Source: Holtiella tumoricola
Lineage (GTDB): Bacteria > Bacillota > Clostridia > Lachnospirales > Cellulosilyticaceae
Reading direction: 5' to 3'
NCBI RefSeq assembly: GCF_027857615.1
Contig: NZ_JAQIFT010000033.1
Span: 1 to 64,000, forward strand
DNA: 64,000 bases
A program made the position numbers and the translations under genes. Every line of letters begins with the position of its first letter. Position 1 is the stretch's first letter. Positions 7,876 through 18,599 of this stretch are shown here, in pieces. A model generated the notes under the pieces. The model ran no database searches, was not told where the DNA came from, and was given only the letters and a program-made list of their open reading frames with translations.

Positions 7876-9872
7876 TCACCCTTGAGGATTTTCTTTTTCT
7901 AAAACATAAATTTCCTTTTCTACTTCATAAATTAAGTCTTCTAATTTATTAGTAAAATATTCTAATTTTTCTTTGCTTAGATCTTTGTTTTTTTCAGACT
8001 CTTTTAAGACTTGTTCTAAATTCTTTAAAGTCTCTATAGAAATACCTTTATTTTTTACAATAACTTTTTCTGCCATACACTCAACTGAGGTTTTTTGATA
8101 CCATTTTTCTAGATTTTCTGTATGGTGTATCAAAACACTTCTTTGATTTTGATTTGGTTCGTTTTCAGCAAGATTTAAGGCTTTTCCGAATTCCGCGAGA
8201 GATTCTACCTTGCAAGTGCTATTTTTATTAATAAAATTTTTTGCTCTATCTTTTTGATATTCTAAGGCATTATGTTCTTCTTCAAATTTAACTATCTTCA
8301 CCTCCTCTAATATAGCTCCAAGCCCATCTACTACCTTTCTTAGATTAGTATTTTTTCTTTCTAATTCTGTAAGTAGTCGATAGATATCACTTTTATCATC
8401 AGGTAAAATTTCAATATATGCATGTCCAGTTGTAGTTATTTTATTATCATTTTCTATATCTTTTAATTGTAACTCTGCTAAAGCTTCTCGTATATTCTTA
8501 CAAAGGATTTTAATCTCTTCAATCTCTTGTACTTTCTCTTCAATGATTATATTTAACTCATCATTTTCTTGTATGGTATCTTTTATCTTTTTTATTCTAG
8601 CTTGAATGTTATCTAAACGTCCGTCATTGTAGATAAGTTCTACATCTGATGTTGCTTCCATAAGAAGCTTATTATACTCTTCTATAATATCTCTATAAGA
8701 ACGTATACCAGCTATTTTTTTCTGATAAAATATTTTTACTTCTTCACCCTTTAATAACTTTATTTTTGCCTCTGCACTTCTAAGTTTTACTCTATAATCT
8801 CGGTTATTTATAGATTGTTCAAGTAAAGACTCGATTTCTTTCTTTATTTTATTTGTTTCATCGTCAGACATATCCTCTTTATTCTCTACATCTGATGATA
8901 ATATTTTGGTCTTATAGTATATATCCAATGTATTATTTGCTATATTATCTGAAATGATGAGTTGTGTTCTATCTGTACGTTCATCATCAATTTCAATCAA
9001 ATTGTTATACATATACTCTGTTAAATCAGCCTTTAAAATTTCTCTTTGTTTCAAATCACTACCTTTAATTGTCTTTTGTAATTCGTTATCAACATAATAA
9101 TTAATTATATATGCAACATCTGGTGCTACTGGTTCCTCAGATGTAGTTGGTTTCGATGGCCCTATTGGTGTTGGTGGAACTGAATCTATTGGTCCTGGTA
9201 TATATCCTCCCCATGTTCCACCATTTGAAGTATCATCTGTCGTTTCTTTTGTTCCTTCACTATTTGAATCTCCTTCATTATCCGCTGAATCATTATCAAC
9301 TACAGGGGGCTCTATCTTATTTATCCATTTCCCAGCATTTTTTGCATTAATCGTCTTAAAAGAAGCATAGTTTATTATTGTTGCTTTTGGTGCATTTATT
9401 ATCAAGTGAACCTTTGAAAAATCTTTAGCACCAATCGTAATCTCTGCAGCCTTTTCTGTCTTTATTACCAATGTCGTCATTCTACTGCTATTCTTCCAAG
9501 CATTCAGTTCTTTTTGATTTGCAACATATACAATCAATGACTTAAGCTTTACTTTCTTTGGAATGGTAAACCTAACTGTTGACGCTGACATTATTATTAG
9601 TTTTTTATCACAATCCTTAGATAACTTATATGTAACCTTCTTCCCATCTTTTGCTCCATATAGTTTAATAGCTGATACATTTTCATCTTTTAATGCTTTA
9701 TCTAATTCTTTCTGACTTCTTACAACCGTTGTTTTTTGACTTACAGGATTAGTTCTGATTTTATGCTAGTAGATGTAGCACTTACAACCATCGGTAATGT
9801 TGTTGACGGAATTGCTGTTACTAGTAATATCATAATTAAAATATTCGTTATCGTTCTTTCTTTTTTTGACAT
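7876..9872 (-). pseudogene. Secreted coiled-coil surface protein, frameshifted near its N-terminus
   Basis: The intact 3' frame (7876-9591) gives 571 residues with a low-complexity Gly/Pro/Thr linker (about 115-160), a MucBP-like segment (YIINYYVDNEL) and a long charged coiled-coil C-terminus. The same frame stays open upstream of 9591. A separate start at 9872, with GGAG 8 nt upstream, encodes a signal peptide (MSKKERTITNILIMILLVTA, cleavage near VVSA). The two frames join at about 9745-9755, where one frameshift makes TAA. One frame correction therefore restores a secreted protein of about 660 residues. No LPXTG or other anchor is visible, and the stop is followed by degenerate sequence, so the C-terminus may also be lost. 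It could be a true pseudogene, a phase variant or a sequencing error. Confidence 0.7.
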
Positions 9873-10187
9873 TCAATATTCTCCTTTTCTCTCTTCTGTT
9901 TAAACATCTAGTCTAACTAACTTTGATTTTTTATGCTCTCGTAGTATTTCTCTAGTTTTATACCAAAACAACAATCTCAACTCCATTTTGATATATTATT
10001 ATCAAGCTGAGCTTCTTCAATATATGCTGTTTATACTTATGCAAATGTATGAGAGCAAATTAAAAATTCTTATGTTCCAAAATCAGTTTGTGTTCTTTTT
10101 TATTTTATATTGTCACAATATTATAATGTTTTCTTACGCAGTAAAATATTCAGTGATTTTCTCTTCCTTCTTAGTATTACTGCAACC
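9873..10187. other. AT-rich gap between chemoreceptor and surface protein
   Basis: About 315 bp with no supported gene. Two overlapping frames at its right edge are shadows of the chemoreceptor 3' end. It probably holds the surface-protein promoter. No clear terminator hairpin was found. Confidence 0.4.
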
Positions 10188-11891
10188 TCATACACTTTGA
10201 TCTTCGAGCAGCTTAAATTGTGCACTAAGAGAATGAAGCATATTAGCTTGTCCAGAAAGTTCTTCGCTTGCTGCTGAAGTTTCTTCACTAATTGCAGCGT
10301 TCGCTTGTACAACAGCTGAAATTTGATCAACACCAATTTGCATTTCTTCAATAGATAATGCTTGACACTGCGCTGTTTCAGAAATATTAGTAAGAACATC
10401 TAAAACTTTTGCTACACTGCTTGCGATTTCACTAAACATATCATTAGTATTTTTTGCAATACCACTTCCTCTCACAACTACATTGTTGGAATTCTCGATC
10501 AATACAGTTGTTTCTTTAACCGCATCTGCCGATTGCTGTGCTAATTTTTTAACCTCCTCAGCAACAACTGCAAATCCCTTTCCAGCAGTACCTGCACGAG
10601 CGGCTTCTATTGCCGCATTTAGAGCTAGTAGATTAGTCTGTGCTGCAAGATCATCTATTAAATTTATTATTTTACTTATGTCATCTGACATTTTACTTAT
10701 CTCATCCATGGCAATTAACATTTGCTGCATCTCTTTTAGTCCTTTTTGAACAGTATCTACTGCAATTTTAGCTAGCTCATCCGCTTTATTAGAATTAACT
10801 GCCGTAGTTTTGACTTGTTCAGCTACCTCTGCAAAGGTTGCTGAAAGCTCTTGTATACTACTAGCCTGATCAGTTGCCCCTTGAGCTAACTCTTGTGAAG
10901 CCTCCGAAACCTGCTCTGCACCAGAGTTAATTTGCTCTATAGAAGTTTTCATTTCACTAAACATAGTATTCAAACTATGTATTAAATTGCTTCCAGAAAT
11001 TTCAATTTCTCTTAATTCTCCTGGAAAAGTCATGGATGGCTGGATTGTAAAATTACCGCTTGATAATTCACTAAAGCTTACTGAAATCTCTCCAATAACT
11101 CTTTTTAATTCAGCAAAGCTTTCACGAATACTACCACAAACTTGTCCGAATTCATTATTTTTATCATATGTTATCTCTGAAGTAAAATCACCTTGTAATA
11201 ACGCTTTAGCTGCAACATCTATTTCTTCAAGAGGCTTCATAATATCTTTAATTAATTTACCCACTAGAACAATAGCCACTATAATAAAAGAGATTATGAT
11301 CAACACAATAATAATCTGTGCCAAGTTACTAAACTTTTGAATTCTATTAGTAGACGTATTTAACATGTTTTCAATTGCATCAGATATTTCTATAAAATCT
11401 TCTCGAATTTCTTTTGAAAAAGGAATATATGATTCTCTTAAAATTTTCTCTGCCTCTTTCCACTCTTCTCCACTTGATTGTTCTAAAATGTTTTCTATCG
11501 AATGTTGTACCTCTTTTAATTTCATAATACCCATTCTTAACTTTTCAACCATTTCACTATAAGAACTTGATACAATGTCTGAAAAAGTTACAAATGATTC
11601 ATCAATGTTTTCATTTCGTTCCTTATTTTTATCTACCAACTCATTTACTAACTCTAAATCATCCGTTAGTACCATATCTAACATATTTCTTTCAATAAGT
11701 ATAATATTTCTGCGAATATCTTGTGTTGCAATGTTGATTGGCAATGATGTTTCCTGCAATGTATCAATTCCATTATTTAATCTTCCAATAAAAAAAATAG
11801 CTAAAAATATTGCTATACTTGCAAAAACTATTATTACAACGCTATTTAAAATTAATCTTGTCCTTATTTTTAAATCTGCTAATCTTTTCAT
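10188..11891 (-). CDS. Methyl-accepting chemotaxis protein
   Basis: The 567-residue receptor has a first membrane segment at about 13-34 and a mainly helical four-helix-bundle-like periplasmic domain of about 150 residues. A second membrane segment lies at about 190-212, followed by a HAMP domain and the cytoplasmic signalling domain. The last has the conserved hairpin tip (about 410-440: DLAAQTNLLALNAAIEAARAG) and KGFAVVAEEVKKLA. It senses an extracellular ligand and controls CheA. No C-terminal tether pentapeptide is present. It is separated from CheV by the surface-protein pseudogene. The start has GGAG about 9 nt upstream. Confidence 0.95.
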   Translation of the reverse strand: MKRLADLKIRTRLILNSVVIIVFASIAIFLAIFFIGRLNNGIDTLQETSLPINIATQDIRRNIILIERNMLDMVLTDDLELVNELVDKNKERNENIDESFVTFSDIVSSSYSEMVEKLRMGIMKLKEVQHSIENILEQSSGEEWKEAEKILRESYIPFSKEIREDFIEISDAIENMLNTSTNRIQKFSNLAQIIIVLIIISFIIVAIVLVGKLIKDIMKPLEEIDVAAKALLQGDFTSEITYDKNNEFGQVCGSIRESFAELKRVIGEISVSFSELSSGNFTIQPSMTFPGELREIEISGSNLIHSLNTMFSEMKTSIEQINSGAEQVSEASQELAQGATDQASSIQELSATFAEVAEQVKTTAVNSNKADELAKIAVDTVQKGLKEMQQMLIAMDEISKMSDDISKIINLIDDLAAQTNLLALNAAIEAARAGTAGKGFAVVAEEVKKLAQQSADAVKETTVLIENSNNVVVRGSGIAKNTNDMFSEIASSVAKVLDVLTNISETAQCQALSIEEMQIGVDQISAVVQANAAISEETSAASEELSGQANMLHSLSAQFKLLEDQSV

Positions 11892-12326
11892 TTATTAATC
11901 TCCTCACTATTCAATATTTATAAGTTTAAAATTTACAATATACATCTTTCTCAAATTTACGGTTTTAATGTAATGTCACCAGAAATATCTCTTCTTTCTC
12001 AATAAAAACATCCTATAAATATTAGTCTCATCTCCCTTTTTTATATTCATATCTCGCTTATTTTTTGCTTATTGGTATTACCAATACCCCTAAAACTAGG
12101 TTGAGCAATACTACAAAATCGCTTTATAAATTTATATATTTTTTATCTGTATGATACTGAATCACATTGTCTATAATAAGTTGATTGTTTATATGCAATG
12201 TTTTTAAGACTTTTTTCGCATATAATTTGTATCACTCATATGATCAACTCTTTCGTATAAATATAATTGTAAAACACCTTTCGAGCCCACTTCTTAAACA
12301 GAGTAAAAAGAAATTGTAGAAGATAG
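11892..12326. other. AT-rich intergenic region upstream of the chemoreceptor
   Basis: About 435 bp with no gene. It contains a perfect palindrome, ATTGGTA-T-TACCAAT, at 12071-12085, a plausible operator about 180 bp before the chemoreceptor. It was examined for a cyclic-di-GMP riboswitch because of the neighbouring genes, but the conserved core was not found. Confidence 0.45.
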
Positions 12327-13019
12327 TTAGAATAAATAGTAAACTATTCCAAGTCCTAAAATATCTGCAAAGGTGTGTGCAACAAAAAAAGGAAACAAGT
12401 TTTTGGTTTTGGATCTCGAGTATAAAAAATAAATCAATCCTCCTAAGACAAATCCAAGCCCTAATGCTGAGATTATTCCTTGATAGGTGTGAAAACTAAA
12501 TCTCACTATCATAGAAAAAGGTATTAAATATTTCAACCTTTTTTGATCGACACAGGTGCAAATACCTAAAAAGTATATTTCTTCATAGAATCCATTTAAG
12601 ATGGCATAAATGACTACGGAAAAATTAAAACAGCCTAAAATTTTGCCAACACTCGAAGGAAAAAGTAACTGTGTAATACTAAAACACGCACTATTAAAAC
12701 CATCCATACACAAAGCTAATAATAAAAAAAGTAGTACACCTTTTCCAAAGCTGCTAAGATTAATATTTATATTCCATACACTGAAATCAAATTTTCTTGC
12801 CCTTAAATATAAAAATGCAACAAATAAAAAAACAAACTGTGTGATAAATGCATAATAATTATCCTTAGTACTAAAACTTGTAGTTTCAAAGACCGATGTA
12901 GTTTCGTCCATCAATCCTACATATGTAATAGTTGAATTATATATTGCCTGTCCAAACAATATGAATGTCAAAATTACAACATCAATATAAGATAATACAC
13001 GCCTCTTTTTAATCATCAT
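12327..13019 (-). CDS. CPBP family intramembrane metalloprotease
   Basis: The roughly 230-residue polytopic membrane protein has about seven hydrophobic segments and CPBP/Abi motifs: a Glu-Glu pair (YEEIYFLG), a histidine in SFHTYQG, and HTFAD. The second motif begins RFSFH rather than the more common arrangement, but the residues look intact. These are Rce1-like proteases, often linked to bacteriocin self-immunity or peptide maturation. The ATG at 13019 follows GGAGG and overlaps the end of the ParB-like gene, so it is co-transcribed with the IbrA/IbrB-like pair. The longer ORF start at 13049 is disfavoured because it lies within that gene and has no site. Confidence 0.8.
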   Translation of the reverse strand: MMIKKRRVLSYIDVVILTFILFGQAIYNSTITYVGLMDETTSVFETTSFSTKDNYYAFITQFVFLFVAFLYLRARKFDFSVWNININLSSFGKGVLLFLLLALCMDGFNSACFSITQLLFPSSVGKILGCFNFSVVIYAILNGFYEEIYFLGICTCVDQKRLKYLIPFSMIVRFSFHTYQGIISALGLGFVLGGLIYFLYSRSKTKNLFPFFVAHTFADILGLGIVYYLF

Positions 13020-13542
13020 TAGTTTCCTCCGGAATCCACGCCTTACCAAAATTTGTATCCTTAAATAACGCAGTTAAACCTGTGATCTGCTTTAACCTTA
13101 AAATCTCATCACGATCCATCCCTAAGTGTTTTGACATCCATCGATCACTTCTTCCTATTTCATGAAGTTCTTTTACTATGTTACTCATCAAATCTACATT
13201 ATGAGACCCTCTAGCTCTATTATGACGAATGGTACTTGCCATTCTTTGATCCAATGGCTTATTAATTGTTACAACTGGCAATAATCCATTTTCTCTTTGG
13301 TAAATATCCTTATGCTCTAACATAATACGATACCTATGAAATCCATCTACAATAACATATTTATCTTGTGATTTTGCATAGTAACATACAATCGGTTGCG
13401 TATATCCATCTTCCTTAACACTATCGTATAGCAATGCCATTTCAGGAGGTGCAACAGCGTTTGGATTATAGGTATTAGCAACAATTTTTTCTATCGGTAC
13501 TGCTTTTACTTCATAAACAGGGCTTTTACTAGTTACGTCCAT
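13009..13542 (-). CDS. ParB-like nuclease-fold protein (IbrB-like)
   Basis: The 177-residue protein has a ParB N-terminal-type domain (about 10-110), with DGFHRYRIMLEH matching the nucleotide-binding box and RHNRARGSHN behind it. A short helix-turn-helix-like tail (SKHLGMDRDEILRL) follows. Its start overlaps the PAPS-reductase-like gene by 10 bp, the arrangement of IbrA/IbrB pairs. In E. coli, IbrAB affect expression of immunoglobulin-binding surface proteins. The biochemical activity is unclear, though ParB-fold proteins can be CTPases or ATPases. Coupling with the sulfurtransferase-like partner is strongly implied by the overlap. Confidence 0.85.
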   Translation of the reverse strand: MDVTSKSPVYEVKAVPIEKIVANTYNPNAVAPPEMALLYDSVKEDGYTQPIVCYYAKSQDKYVIVDGFHRYRIMLEHKDIYQRENGLLPVVTINKPLDQRMASTIRHNRARGSHNVDLMSNIVKELHEIGRSDRWMSKHLGMDRDEILRLKQITGLTALFKDTNFGKAWIPEETNDD

Positions 13543-14855
13543 TCCTGCACTCCTTTATATTTTTTTCTAATTAAATCAATTCGCTTCTGCTGTTTACGCG
13601 TTAATCCGAATCCCATAGTTCTACATAAATGATCATTTTTTAAAATGCAATAACACATTCTTTTCCATGAAGGAATATCCTTAGTGCTTTTTATATCATC
13701 TGTATGGTCTGGTATTTTCTGCAAAAAGATTACTCTTGATTTTCTATCTAGGGTATAATTTGACACACCATTTCGACTAATTTTATAACCTTTATCAAGT
13801 AATTCTTGAATAGACTCTTCTGACAACCCACCTCCAGTATTATGCCAAAACGCTATAGAAGTTCTAAACTTTTTCACGTAATTATTTCGCACTCTAGTTG
13901 GCAAGGTATCTAACAAAAATTTTGTATAGGATTCCCAGGTATGTCCAAGGGGGAGGGTAATATGACGATACCCCTTCGCCTTGCTTCTACCATAAATAGC
14001 TGTAAAATTAGCCCCTTCTACGCGTCCCAAAAGCTTCGTCCAAGTTTCTGGTTCTAATACGCGATACAAATTTAAAGAATCTTTTGCATAATCATTGAAA
14101 GGGGATGCCACTCTCATCTGACTTGGTTTTAATCCTGCTTTATAATACATATCATACAATTTATTGTACGGATATCCAAATTTATAATATGCAGTCCAAA
14201 TATCTGATGTTGACCAGTCATATATAGGAGAAGCTGTCCACACATCTTTGAACTGCTTTGAAATCCAACATTGATCCTTATAACCATATTTTTTATTCAA
14301 AAATCCGCTGTATCGTTGCAATGATTCATCTGCACGAATTCCTAACAGGCAGACAGTTTTTTTATTTCCATGTATTTCTTTATACCATCGACCAAATTGT
14401 TTTGCTAGGTCTTCTTGAAGCATTCGATACCGATAGGTATATACTGGGTTATTATCTAAATGTATTACATAAGATTTATCTGGTAATTCTCTAATCCATA
14501 AATCCTTTTGTTTATCATCCCAAGGATACCAGTGTATTTGATAACTACTTAAAGCTGTTCGAACAGCCATTGGTAAGCATACCCAGTAAGGCTCTATTTC
14601 AGTTATATATTGATCAAAAGTATTTTCAACATACTCTGTTGTTACTTTATATTGAGCTTCAAAATCTTGGTGAAATACACCTATTATTTTTGATAACCCT
14701 TTATCTTTTTTATATTTCATCAACATATGAAGCAGCAATCCACTATCCTTACCTCCACTGAAGGATACATATATATTATCAAACTCTTGAAATATAAAAT
14801 CCAAGCGCCTTAAAAAAGCCTCATACACATCAATATCTTCATATTTTCTCTGCAT
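13533..14855 (-). CDS. PAPS reductase-like / DUF3440 protein (IbrA-like)
   Basis: The roughly 440-residue protein has an N-terminal ATP pyrophosphatase-type domain with the PP-loop SFSGGKDSGLL (about 31-41). A central GIRADESLQRYSG motif follows, then a DUF3440-like C-terminus ending in a basic region. This is the phosphoadenosine-phosphosulfate-reductase-like fold also seen in DndC-type proteins. The ATG at 14855 with AAAGGAAG upstream is preferred to the in-frame GTG at 14864. Function is not established. The pair with the ParB-like protein occurs in phages and mobile elements, which fits its position as cargo. Confidence 0.85.
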   Translation of the reverse strand: MQRKYEDIDVYEAFLRRLDFIFQEFDNIYVSFSGGKDSGLLLHMLMKYKKDKGLSKIIGVFHQDFEAQYKVTTEYVENTFDQYITEIEPYWVCLPMAVRTALSSYQIHWYPWDDKQKDLWIRELPDKSYVIHLDNNPVYTYRYRMLQEDLAKQFGRWYKEIHGNKKTVCLLGIRADESLQRYSGFLNKKYGYKDQCWISKQFKDVWTASPIYDWSTSDIWTAYYKFGYPYNKLYDMYYKAGLKPSQMRVASPFNDYAKDSLNLYRVLEPETWTKLLGRVEGANFTAIYGRSKAKGYRHITLPLGHTWESYTKFLLDTLPTRVRNNYVKKFRTSIAFWHNTGGGLSEESIQELLDKGYKISRNGVSNYTLDRKSRVIFLQKIPDHTDDIKSTKDIPSWKRMCYCILKNDHLCRTMGFGLTRKQQKRIDLIRKKYKGVQEWT

Positions 14856-14937
14856 TATTTTCACTTCCTTTAGACAATAGTTATTCTGGAGTATTTCCTC
14901 ATTTTCATAAATTACTATTGCTAGTACCTAACCAAAC

Positions 14938-14961
14938 CTACTACTACTGCTACTACTACTA
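14938..14961. repeat. Interrupted CTA trinucleotide repeat
   Basis: Eight tandem CTA-type units (one changed to CTG) lie about 80 bp upstream of the IbrA-like gene, where a change in copy number could alter promoter spacing. It is short, so slippage is only a possibility. Confidence 0.6.
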
Positions 14962-15230
14962 TCACATTGACTAACTGTGATTTCCAAGAATATCATTAAT
15001 AAAAGAAAAACTTCCAATAGTATTAATTAAAATACGTAAGAAACATACTGCCAACATTAAATTACAGCTTACTGAAATAAGACACAGAATTAATCCCGAC
15101 TCTACAGAATAAGTAACCCCAAACAATATGTCCTGCAAAATACCAAATACAATTAATTATAATAAAAGTAATGACATCTACCTTTTAAAGTGAGTTCACA
15201 AATTTTATAAGATTTATACCTAAGTAGCTC
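14962..15230 (-). pseudogene. Remnant of a small membrane protein
   Basis: Minus-strand frames between about 15205 and 14990 encode hydrophobic peptide (LIVFGILQDILFGVTYS, then CLISVSCNLMLAVCFLRIL). They are split by an early stop after MSLLLL. It looks like a two-helix membrane protein whose start has been separated from the rest by one nonsense codon. No family is recognised. Confidence 0.3.
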
Positions 15231-16322
15231 TCAGCTTCCACTTGATACATAGCGTAGAAAACAATTTTTTCCATTTTTCTTTGACATATACATGGCTGAA
15301 TCAGCTTCACTGTAAAGTTTATCGTATAAATTCATACAACTTTTCTTACAAAAGGTAATTCCTATGCTAGCACTTATTAAAATTTCTTGATTGTTGTAGT
15401 TGTATTTAATTTGTAACTTTTTTAATAAATCTTCACATTTATCTATAGCACATTCTTCATTTAATATTTGTGGCATAAAAATCATAAATTCGTCGCCACC
15501 TAACCGTGAAATACAATCTGTACTTCGAAATGTTTCTTTGATTTTTTTACTTACTGTAATTAAACATTCATCACCTTTCTGATGCCCCAATATGTCATTA
15601 AGCAATTTAAAATTATCTAGGTCTAATATAATCATGCAATGTAAACCATCTACTTTAGAATATTCTTGAACATATCTTTCTGCCGCTCTTCTATTTAATA
15701 ATCCTGTTAATGGATCTGTGTTACATAATTCAATGATTTCAGTTTCTTTTTTAAAAACTTTATATTTCAGCAATGTAAAATAACGATTGATTATTATGCA
15801 AAACAATAGAATAATTAGATTTTCTAGAACATATATTAGCAAATCATAAGTCATACCTCCATCAAATTCTACAACATTTACGATTACATCAATTATTAAA
15901 ATAGGTGCAATTATACTGGCATATTTAAATGTATTTCCTATTACCGATATCCCAGTACTTAACATAATACAGGTATAAACAATATAGGAAGCTTGGTAAT
16001 TTTGTTGATGATAATAAATCTGTATACCTGATAAAATAATTAAAATATTTAAGTACGCTATTACATTTATATATTTTAAAACTATTTCAGAATATATTTT
16101 ATGAACAAGCCATAATATCAACAAAATACTTAGGCATATTAAAAGACTTATAGTTTTCTTATGATATTCTCCTGTAAAAAAAAACTCTAATATATTCAAT
16201 AGCAAACAGTATAGAAAAAGAAAAACTGTTAAGTTAAGTAGTAAATGCTTTTGTGCACTAAAGTTATACTCATTAATCTGATTTTTGTAAAAGTTTTTGT
16301 CAATTATTTTTTTCATTAGCAT
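15231..16322 (-). CDS. Membrane diguanylate cyclase (GGDEF)
   Basis: The 363-residue protein has six or so N-terminal membrane helices (about 25-195) followed by a GGDEF domain with TDPLTGLLNRRA and an intact active site RLGGDEFMIF. It should make cyclic di-GMP from two GTP. The membrane part is not a recognised ligand-binding module. The start (ATGCTAATG at 16322, second ATG 6 nt later) has AAAGGA upstream. It lies about 100 bp downstream of the broken PAS-GGDEF-EAL gene, a c-di-GMP pair within an otherwise chemotaxis-related cargo. Confidence 0.93.
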   Translation of the reverse strand: MLMKKIIDKNFYKNQINEYNFSAQKHLLLNLTVFLFLYCLLLNILEFFFTGEYHKKTISLLICLSILLILWLVHKIYSEIVLKYINVIAYLNILIILSGIQIYYHQQNYQASYIVYTCIMLSTGISVIGNTFKYASIIAPILIIDVIVNVVEFDGGMTYDLLIYVLENLIILLFCIIINRYFTLLKYKVFKKETEIIELCNTDPLTGLLNRRAAERYVQEYSKVDGLHCMIILDLDNFKLLNDILGHQKGDECLITVSKKIKETFRSTDCISRLGGDEFMIFMPQILNEECAIDKCEDLLKKLQIKYNYNNQEILISASIGITFCKKSCMNLYDKLYSEADSAMYMSKKNGKNCFLRYVSSGS

Positions 16323-16418
16323 TTTCCTTTATAATTCATTATGTAACTAAAGAGGACCAAATTTACCTTATTCATTCACTTATCCTCCTGGATTTTTTAT
16401 CCCAATTTATTTTTGTAA

Positions 16419-18072
16419 TTAACTATCGAAATACATCTGCTCAAATTCTTCTGGAACGCAAGGTCGGGCGAAGTAATATCCCTGCAGTAAATCGGGTTTC
16501 AATCCTGCCAGCACCTGCACTTCTTCTTCCTCCTCCACACCTTCACAGCATACTCTCATATTATTCGTCGCCGCCAATTCCATGATGCTATGTACAATTT
16601 TATAGTTATAGTTGTTTTTCTGAATTCCACTGATAAAACAACGATCAATCTTGATTTCGTCAATCTGAAACTGCGTTAAATATCCTAAGCCAGAATAGCC
16701 AGTTCCAAAATCATCCAACGAAATTTCAATACCTGCTTTTTTCCATTCTGCAAAAATTCCATTGAAGTATTCAATTTCCTTCATCTGTATATTTTCTGTA
16801 ATTTCCAGGGTTAAAGCGTTGCCGGGCAAACCGCTACGCTCCAAAATATCTAGCACGCTCTCTTTGATATCTGGCTGGCTAAGCTGTTCGCAGGAAAGGT
16901 TCACACTTATATGGAACTCTGGCATCTTCTTACGCCATTTAGCACACTGAGCCAATGCAGTTTCTAAAGCCCATAGTCCAACTAGACAAATTAGTCCTGC
17001 CTGCTCCAAAATCGGAATAAACACATCAGGAAATACATGTCCTTTGGTAGGAGAAGTATAGCGCAGCAATACCTCTGCACCAAAGAGAGCGTAATCACCC
17101 TCTCTAATCTGAGGCTGATATACCAAACGGAAACCCTCACAGCCATGAATCACACTTGTTTTCAGTTCCTCCCTCAATTGAATAGATGTAATCTCACGCT
17201 GATAATCCTTTTCTCAGAAAAACCAAAGACGATCCTTTCCTTCCTCTTTTGCCATCTTCAACGCATATTCTGCATGCTGATACACGCTTGCCAGCTCCAC
17301 CTCTGTCAGGGTCTTACAACACACAGCACCTGCTGAAATAGTGAAGTGTCCTATGGTCTTTACTTTGATACATTCAAAAAACTGCTCTCCCCTCCGTTTG
17401 TTCGTACTCACTAGATAGACAGCAAAAAACATCTCCTTCTAAGCGATAGACCTTTTGAGAAGAATTCTCTTCCTCCAGACAAGCTGCAAAGAACTTAAGT
17501 TCTCGATCACCTGCCATTCGCCCATGTTTAATGTTAATGTCTTTCAAGTTATCTATCCCCAGCAGCACAAAATATCCTTGTGTATGATAGTGAAGGCTCT
17601 GCTTCACGTCCTCCAACATTTTTGCCCTATTAAACATACCCGTCAACATATCAACTTTATGCTTCAAAACAATATCGGAAACACGGCCAAGCAGGCACAT
17701 CTCACCAGTTTCTGCATCTCGCATAACCCTGCCGCGACAGTTGATCCATAGAATCTCACCATCGCGATCCACGAGACGATAATCCATATTATGATCTGTA
17801 CTTAACCCACTGTTTAGTCTCTCGAAGTCCTTCTGCAACCACATTAAATCTCTTGAATATACAATGTTGTGATAATCCTCTATAGAATACCACGGCTTTC
17901 CGTCGCTGGTTAGATTATAGTTCTTCTCAAACTCACCAAAGAACCAGCACTTATTTTCTTCCATTTGTATCACATACAAATAATCATCCGTGCAACGACT
18001 GAAATCCCGTAAAAATCGTAGATAGGATTTCAGTTCTAACTCATTTGTATGTATTTTTTCATCTTCCTTCAT
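16419..18072 (-). pseudogene. PAS-GGDEF-EAL c-di-GMP protein broken by a frameshift and a stop codon
   Basis: Three ORF pieces on the minus strand form one protein of about 550 residues. 17374-18072 holds a PAS domain and the start of a GGDEF domain. 17214-17432 holds the rest of the GGDEF domain. 16419-17177 holds an EAL domain (EVLLRY, DDFGTGYSGLGYL, KIDRCFI, EGVEEEEE). The breaks are a frameshift around 17400-17430 and an in-frame TGA at 17214-17216 (translation resumes EKDYQREI). The GGDEF signature is degenerate (RLEGDVFCC), so that half was probably an inactive GTP-binding domain and the protein a phosphodiesterase. The EAL half could still be made alone, but no good ribosome site was found for it. 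Confidence 0.8.
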
Positions 18073-18404
18073 TGGAATTTCACTTCTCCTTAGCTATTAT
18101 TATTTTGATTGTTACTTCGTCTGTGTCTGTATAGGAACTTCTTTGAATGGATTTCTGTACAAACAATCGCTTTTTATTAATTATTCATTACTACATAGTA
18201 TCACTATGTGGCAACATTATCTGAGTATAGAGATACTCAGGCCATATCAAAGAAACTAACAACTTAAGAATATCTTTTTTATACCACCAAAGGCTCAGGA
18301 CAAATAAATTTCGTAGAATGTAAAGATTGCTTTGCGAATCTTTATATTGGCTACTGCGCATAAAAAGTATGACTTTTTTTCTGCCTTATTCTGCATATCA
18401 GAAC

Positions 18405-18564
<160 letters not shown>

Positions 18565-18566
18565 AA

Positions 18567-18596
18567 AGTATATTGCATTAGATACACCATTGTCAA
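18567..18596 (-). promoter_or_regulatory. Sigma-70-type promoter
   Basis: TTGACA (18591-18596 complement) and TATACT (18567-18572 complement) are separated by 18 bp. The predicted start falls at about 18560, inside the GACA repeat. The match to consensus is among the best seen in the window. Confidence 0.65.
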
Positions 18597-18599
18597 CTC

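Noticed and set aside
11892..12326. Cyclic-di-GMP riboswitch upstream of the chemoreceptor
   Set aside because: The conserved GEMM core was not found on either strand; only a short palindrome is present.
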